11,956 nucleotides of DNA from an uncultured Oscillospiraceae bacterium (lineage in GTDB: Bacteria; Bacillota; Clostridia; Oscillospirales; Ruminococcaceae). Location: the NCBI GenBank assembly GCA_950097605.1, contig CATNEU010000017.1, forward strand, positions 1 through 11,956, read 5' to 3'. Position numbers and translations under genes: made by a program. The notes below the pieces were generated by a model that ran no database searches, had not been told where the DNA came from, and saw only the letters and a program-made list of their open reading frames with translations. Below, one piece after another: positions 9,045 through 11,956 of the stretch (its first letter is position 1; each line of letters begins with the position of its first letter).

Positions 9045-9342
9045 TTATCTATCTTTTTGGTTTGTTGCTCGGGCATGCTGCGGGAATTTCTTGAAGGGCT
9101 GGCCCTTCTTAACCTATAGATTCATCTGATTTTTCGTTTGTCGCTCGGGCCACGACGGGCCCATCCTTTTTGGCGCAGCCCAAAAAGGATGCAAAAAGGC
9201 TGGTCAAGGGGGCTAACGGCGCCGCTCCATTTGACTTTACGCCGTACATAGCACAGCAAAGGGCGAGGGTGCGGCGGTCGCGGGGAGCATGGCGCAGGGT
9301 CGCGGGCCTGCCCCCTTAACGATCCCTGTTCCAGGAGGGAAG
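9045..9342 (+). repeat. Inverted-repeat arm A (about 300 bp)
   Basis: This stretch matches the reverse complement of 9828-10134 at roughly 80% by eye over its core 9135-9342, with near-perfect blocks such as GGCTAACGGCGCCGCTCC and GCAAAGGGCGAGGGTGCGG. Order of parts: outer unit ending CTGCGGG (9059-9084), a small hairpin GAAGGG-CTGG-CCCTTC (9093-9108), inner unit CGTTTGTCGCTCGGGCC (from 9135), the hairpin at 9163-9190, the conserved block 9200-9310, and an end at GGGAGGGAAG-like sequence near 9342. No believable coding frame fits it. The remainder to 9445 holds only a weak inverted repeat, CGTAAAG/CTTTACG (9345-9351, 9374-9380). Confidence 0.85.
9163..9190 (+). repeat. Conserved hairpin in arm A
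   Basis: Perfect 11-bp stem ATCCTTTTTGG / CCAAAAAGGAT with the 6-nt loop CGCAGC. The partner hairpin in arm B has a different stem sequence but the same loop (see 9976-10003). Confidence 0.8.
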
Positions 9343-9445
9343 CACGTAAAGCTGCCGCTATCTCTTTATTTTTCTTTACGGCAAACTAAGAAGCTTGGCA
9401 GACACAAATGGTGGAGTAGTCTAAAAAGTGTTAGATATTTCAACG

Positions 9446-9496
9446 CTTGTATCCCATATAGTACAAAAATCTTGTAAAAATATGATAAAGTAGAAT
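9446..9496 (+). promoter_or_regulatory. AT-rich promoter and candidate operator region of xre
   Basis: CTTGTA occurs as a direct repeat at 9446-9451 and 9471-9476, with the inverted half-site TACAA (9462-9466) between. TACAA-N5-TTGTA thus forms a dyad at 9462-9476. A possible -10, TATGAT, lies at 9481-9486 (or TAGAAT at 9491-9496), but no good -35 is seen. Small Xre/Cro-type repressors often control their own promoter through such half-sites, so autoregulation is plausible. It is not demonstrated. Confidence 0.4.
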
Positions 9497-9523
9497 AAAA
9501 AAATTTATACGGAGTGATTACAA

Positions 9524-9730
9524 ATGTACTTAAAACGGTTGCGCGATTTGAGAGAGGACAACGACCTGACGCAAAAGAAAGTGGGCGATATTCTGCATAT
9601 CACCCAAACCAACTATTCCGCATATGAGCGCGGGAAGCGCACCATGCCCGTGGAGTATTTGATTCTATTGGCGGATCACTACGGCGTTACGCTGGACTAC
9701 CTGGTCGGCCGCAGCACAGACAAAGCATAA
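9524..9730 (+). CDS. Small Xre-family helix-turn-helix regulator, 68 aa
   Basis: This is a complete HTH_3/Cro-C1 type DNA-binding domain and little else. Residues 5-62 hold the five-helix fold; the turn and recognition helix are in 'TQKKVGDILHITQTNYSAY' (residues 16-34), followed by 'ERGKRTMPVEYLILLADHYG' and the typical end 'TLDYLVGRS'. GGAGTG sits 7 nt before the ATG. No sensor, dimerisation or peptidase domain is attached, so it is likely a dimeric repressor or phage-type regulator. It is the only plus-strand gene here, stands in AT-richer DNA than its neighbours, and has its own terminator. It lies between two inverted-repeat arms, which suggests a cassette or an insertion hotspot. There is no adjacent toxin, integrase or phage gene to give a specific role; its targets cannot be read from the sequence. 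Confidence 0.92.
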   Translation: MYLKRLRDLREDNDLTQKKVGDILHITQTNYSAYERGKRTMPVEYLILLADHYGVTLDYLVGRSTDKA

Positions 9731-9753
9731 CCGCTCCCCCAAAAACCGCACAA

Positions 9754-9815
9754 AAAACAGGCCGGCAGCAAAAATCCGAATGCACAAAAACGGATTCTTG
9801 CTGCCGGCCTGTTTT
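9754..9815. terminator. Strong bidirectional terminator downstream of xre
   Basis: Arms 9754-9778 and 9791-9815 pair over 25 bp with one mismatch; the GC core is CAGGCCGGCAGCAA. The 12-nt loop is 9779-9790. Reading right (xre), the stem is followed by TTTTCT; reading left (from the acetyltransferase side) by six Ts (9752-9757). It should stop transcription from both directions and so insulate xre. Confidence 0.88.
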
Positions 9816-9827
9816 CTATCGGCCAAA

Positions 9828-10134
9828 CTTCCCTCCCGGAGCGGGGATTGTGAAGGGGCAGGCCCGCGACCCACCACAAACCTTCCCGCGACCACCGCAC
9901 CCTCGCCCTTTGCTACGCTATATACGGCGTAGAGTCAAATGGAGCGGCGCCGTTAGCCCCTTGACCAGCTTTTTGCTTCCTTTTGGGCTGCGCCAAAAGG
10001 AAGTGCCCGTCGCGGCATGAGCGACAAACCAAAAAATAGATGCATCAAAAAGCTATAAGAAAAAGTTTCTCAAAAAAATATCCCCCGTCGCGGCCTGAGC
10101 GACAAACAGAAAATCAGATGCATCAAAAAGCTAT
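9828..10134 (-). repeat. Inverted-repeat arm B (about 305 bp)
   Basis: Reverse-complement partner of arm A. It holds two 51-bp direct repeat units, 10006-10056 and 10084-10134, at a 78-bp period. Both run from CCCGTCGCGGC to CATCAAAAAGCTAT. Each unit contains GTCGC-N7-GCGAC, a small stem-loop. The hairpin at 9976-10003 and the conserved block 9900-9960 follow, with the end at CTTCCCTCCC (9828-9837). It forms the 3' flank of the acetyltransferase gene and would be its 3' UTR up to the terminator at 9754-9815. No credible coding frame is present. Confidence 0.85.
9976..10003 (-). repeat. Conserved hairpin in arm B, covarying with arm A
   Basis: Perfect 11-bp stem CTTCCTTTTGG / CCAAAAGGAAG. Read in the orientation of arm A, its loop is the same CGCAGC. 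Three stem positions differ from arm A, and each is matched by a compensating change in the other arm of the stem. Confidence 0.8.
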
Positions 10135-10150
10135 CAACCAAAAATAAGGG

Positions 10151-10783
10151 TTATAAAGGGAAATCCCCATTCATCTCCGGCTCCTCGCCATCCAGCGCAT
10201 GCCCTTTGAAATAAACCGTGCGGTCGCGCTCGGTGATCTCCCGCAGCACCCGGCAGGGATTGCCCGCCGCCACCACGCCGGCCGGTATGTCCTTGGTCAC
10301 AACGCTGCCCGCGCCAATTACGGTGTCCGCACCGATGGTCACCCCTGGGTTGACGCAGGTGCCGCCGCCAATCCACACATTGTCGCCAATAGTGATCGGG
10401 AACGCGTATTCCAGCCACTTTGTGCGCAGTCCGGCGTCCACCGGGTGCCCCGCTGCATACAGGTTGACGTTCGGTCCAAACATCACGTTGTCCCCAATTG
10501 TGACCGGTGCGCAGTCGAGTATCACGCAGCCGAAGTTTGCATAGAAGTTTTCGCCAATCGAGATATTGCTTCCATAATCGCAGCGAAAGGGAGGCTCCAT
10601 CATAAATCGTTTACCCGTTTTGCCCAGCAGCTCCTTCAGCAGCCGCTGTGCCTCCTCCGTCTCCTGCGGCGGGAGGCTGTTGAATTGATAGACCAGATCC
10701 CTCGCACGGAGCCGTGCATCCGCAAGCTCCTTGTCTGAAGCGTCGTAAAGCTTTCCACCGATCATCCTTTGTTTCTGTGTCAT
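10151..10783 (-). CDS. maa: Maltose/galactoside O-acetyltransferase family enzyme (left-handed beta-helix), 210 aa
   Basis: Cytoplasmic acetyl-CoA-dependent sugar O-acetyltransferase. The N-terminal Mac domain is clear (residues 7-60: 'MIGGKLYDASDKELADARLR', 'ARDLVYQFNSL'). Hexapeptide repeats follow from about 70 to 178 ('NISIGENFYANFGCVILD', 'VTIGDNVMFGPNV', 'ITIGDNVWIGGGT', 'VTIGADTVIGAGSVVTKDI'). H113 in 'AAGHPVDAGLR' is at the position of the catalytic His of Maa/LacA, and 'GNPCRVLREI' closes the coenzyme-binding end. Length fits the family (about 185-205) with a short C-terminal tail. The start at 10783 has AAGGAG 8 nt upstream (10792-10797). Such enzymes acetylate glucose, maltose or galactosides and are thought to detoxify unused sugars; the substrate here is unknown. 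It lies 263 nt after feoB in the same direction, with no promoter seen between. The symbol is a family name, not proof that maltose is the substrate. Confidence 0.9.
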   Translation of the reverse strand: MTQKQRMIGGKLYDASDKELADARLRARDLVYQFNSLPPQETEEAQRLLKELLGKTGKRFMMEPPFRCDYGSNISIGENFYANFGCVILDCAPVTIGDNVMFGPNVNLYAAGHPVDAGLRTKWLEYAFPITIGDNVWIGGGTCVNPGVTIGADTVIGAGSVVTKDIPAGVVAAGNPCRVLREITERDRTVYFKGHALDGEEPEMNGDFPL

Positions 10784-10964
10784 ACAGGTTTCTCCTTTTC
10801 CCGGTGCAGCCGCACCCCAATTTTGCACATCCGGCGCACCCCCTCCGCAGATGCCCGGCCAGCGCGCAGACCGCACCGGCCAGCACAGCCGCCGTCAGGA
10901 GGCAGGCAAACAGAAACACGACCTGTCTGGCCAACCCCATTCCCCCTGTCTGTTCGGGCGGCAC
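10611..10964 (-). CDS. Possible FeoB-associated Cys-rich membrane protein, frame running into maa
   Basis: A GTG at 10964 with GGAGG 9 nt upstream (10974-10978) opens a 117-residue frame right after feoB. Residues 11-38 are a strong membrane segment ('ARQVVFLFACLLTAAVLAG' and following). Directly after it come RR and a Cys cluster, 'RRGCAGCAKLGCGCTGKRR' (C43, C46, C51, C53). A single membrane helix followed by a Cys-rich tail is the pattern of the small FeoB-associated proteins found after feoB in Clostridia. Oddly, no stop occurs after the Cys cluster: the frame runs 173 nt into the acetyltransferase gene out of frame. Either the overlap is real, or a stop was lost, or this is chance. A competing frame (ATG 10980 to stop 10780, overlapping the acetyltransferase start as ATGA) lacks the membrane segment. 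Confidence 0.38.
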   Translation of the reverse strand: MPPEQTGGMGLARQVVFLFACLLTAAVLAGAVCALAGHLRRGCAGCAKLGCGCTGKRRNLYDTETKDDRWKALRRFRQGACGCTAPCEGSGLSIQQPPAAGDGGGTAAAEGAAGQNG

Positions 10965-11046
10965 GGTGTTCCGCCTCCATTGTAATCGGTTTCTCCTGTA
11001 AAATCAATCGGTTCGCCGCCTGATTTGCAAAATGTTTTGCCGTATG

Positions 11047-11956
11047 TCATTCCAGAAACAGCAGCGCGACGCGATAGACGATAAAGGAAACCAAATAGGC
11101 CGCGCCGGTCTGCCACAAAACCGCCGCGAGCGCCCACCGGAGCGACCCCATCTCCTTCCGGATCGTCACAAAGGCCGAGACGCATGGCATATACAGCAGC
11201 GAGAAGGCCATAAACGAGAGCGCCGCGGCAGGCGTGAACGCACCGGCAACCGCCGCCGACAGCGCCGCCGAGCCCGCCGACACGCCATAGAGCATACACA
11301 CGCTGGAAACCACGGCCTCCTTTGCCACCAGCCCGGCCAGCAGTGCCACGGCCGCCTGCCAGAAGCCAAAGCCCAGCGGGGCAAACAGCGGCGCCATGGC
11401 CGCTCCCAGCAGCCCAAACAGGCTCTCGGCGCTGTTTTCGGTCCAGTGCAGCGCCGGCGTGAAGTGCTGGCAGAACCAGAGTACCACACTCATCGAGAAA
11501 ATCACCGTGCCGGCCTTTACGAGAAACCCCCGGCACTTGTCCCACATATGCAGCAGTATAGAGCGCAGGCCGGGCAGCCGGTATGGCGGCAGCTCCATCA
11601 CAAACGGCGCGGCCTCCCCGCGAAACACCGTCTTTTTCAGCACCAGGCCCGACAGCACCGCCACCACCATTCCAAGCAGGTACATGCTAAACACCACCAT
11701 CCCCTGGTTCTCCGCAAAAAACACGCCCGCAAACAGCGCATAAATCGGCAGCCTGGCGCCGCAGGACATAAACGGTGTCAGCAGGATGGTGAGCTTGCGC
11801 TCCTTCTCGTTTTCAAGCGCGCGGGCGGCCATCACGGCGGGCGTGGTGCAGCCAAACCCCATCAGCATCGGAATAAACGACTTGCCCGACAATCCCAGCC
11901 GGCGCAACAGCCGGTCCATGATAAACGCCGCGCGGGCCATATAGCCGCTGTCCTCC
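11047..11956 (-). CDS. feoB: FeoB ferrous iron transporter, C-terminal half (5' end missing)
   Basis: The frame is open to the right window edge and gives the last 302 residues. It begins within the conserved 'EDSGYMARAAFIMDRLLR' segment and continues through 'SGKSFIPMLMGFGCTTPAVM' and 'RKLTILLTPFMSCGARLPIY', both with the conserved membrane Cys of FeoB. The FeoB_C region follows ('ELPPYRLPGLRSILLHMWDK'), then the second gate, 'FWQAAVALLAGLVAKEAVVS'. Several hydrophobic membrane spans are evident. The N-terminal G-protein domain that drives Fe(II) uptake, and any feoA, must lie beyond the right edge. The stop is TGA at 11047-11049. The Cys-rich ORF and the acetyltransferase follow in the same direction. 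No Fur box could be assessed because the promoter is outside the window. Confidence 0.95.
   Translation of the reverse strand, partial: EDSGYMARAAFIMDRLLRRLGLSGKSFIPMLMGFGCTTPAVMAARALENEKERKLTILLTPFMSCGARLPIYALFAGVFFAENQGMVVFSMYLLGMVVAVLSGLVLKKTVFRGEAAPFVMELPPYRLPGLRSILLHMWDKCRGFLVKAGTVIFSMSVVLWFCQHFTPALHWTENSAESLFGLLGAAMAPLFAPLGFGFWQAAVALLAGLVAKEAVVSSVCMLYGVSAGSAALSAAVAGAFTPAAALSFMAFSLLYMPCVSAFVTIRKEMGSLRWALAAVLWQTGAAYLVSFIVYRVALLFLE

Noticed and set aside
9289..9477. 62-codon plus-strand ORF
   Set aside because: It starts inside repeat arm A, has its start codon too close to a purine run to be a proper ribosome binding site, and runs into the xre promoter; repeat-derived chance frame.
9665..9900. 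Minus-strand ORFs of 67 and 76 codons opposite the xre end
   Set aside because: They cross the terminator hairpin and arm B and resemble translated repeat sequence, not a protein family.
10006..10134. CRISPR array
   Set aside because: Only two units per arm, a long 51-bp repeat with internal degeneracy, 27-bp spacers and no cas genes; better explained as modular intergenic repeats.
10780..10980. 66-codon minus-strand ORF with ATGA overlap to the acetyltransferase start
   Set aside because: The coupling geometry is attractive, but the translation has no membrane segment or recognisable motif, and the alternative frame with the helix and Cys cluster fits the feoB context better.

Overview
The window reads as chromosomal DNA of a GC-rich, low-copy-operon Firmicute, most likely a gut-type Clostridia member (Oscillospirales-like). 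This is inference from three things: AGGAGG-type ribosome binding sites, a YfmF-type M16 protein, and a FeoB and a giant GH94/GT84 protein of the kinds seen in Clostridia. All metabolic genes lie on the minus strand. The only plus-strand gene is a small Xre-type regulator in an AT-richer intergenic island.

Layout. 1-1131 (minus): N-terminal 377 residues of a YfmF-like M16-family protein, cut by the window edge. 1132-1322: GC-rich leader with a clear extended -10 promoter. 1323-8798 (minus): one 2,491-residue membrane protein with the full architecture of a cyclic beta-1,2-glucan synthase (GT84 glycosyltransferase, glucoamylase-like cyclisation domain, two beta-sandwich modules, GH94 phosphorylase domain). 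8799-9523: non-coding, with a perfect 18-bp hairpin in the synthase leader, a bidirectional terminator, and the first arm (9045-9342) of a large imperfect inverted repeat. 9524-9730 (plus): solo xre gene with operator-like repeats upstream and a strong bidirectional terminator downstream. 9828-10134: the second inverted-repeat arm. 10151-10783 (minus): maltose/galactoside O-acetyltransferase family enzyme. 10611-10964 (minus): a possible FeoB-associated Cys-rich membrane protein whose frame overlaps the acetyltransferase. 11047-11956 (minus): C-terminal half of FeoB, the ferrous iron transporter, cut by the window edge.

How they relate. The synthase would polymerise glucose from UDP-glucose at the membrane, trim chain length by phosphorolysis and close the ring. 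No exporter is visible beside it. The feoB, Cys-rich ORF and acetyltransferase block is probably one transcript that runs into arm B and stops at the terminator downstream of xre. The least explained part is 9045-10134: two ~300-bp arms, each carrying the same repeat units and a hairpin whose stem is kept by compensatory changes, placed around a lone transcriptional regulator that is insulated by terminators on both sides. I know of no named element with this structure, but I could not search for other copies.
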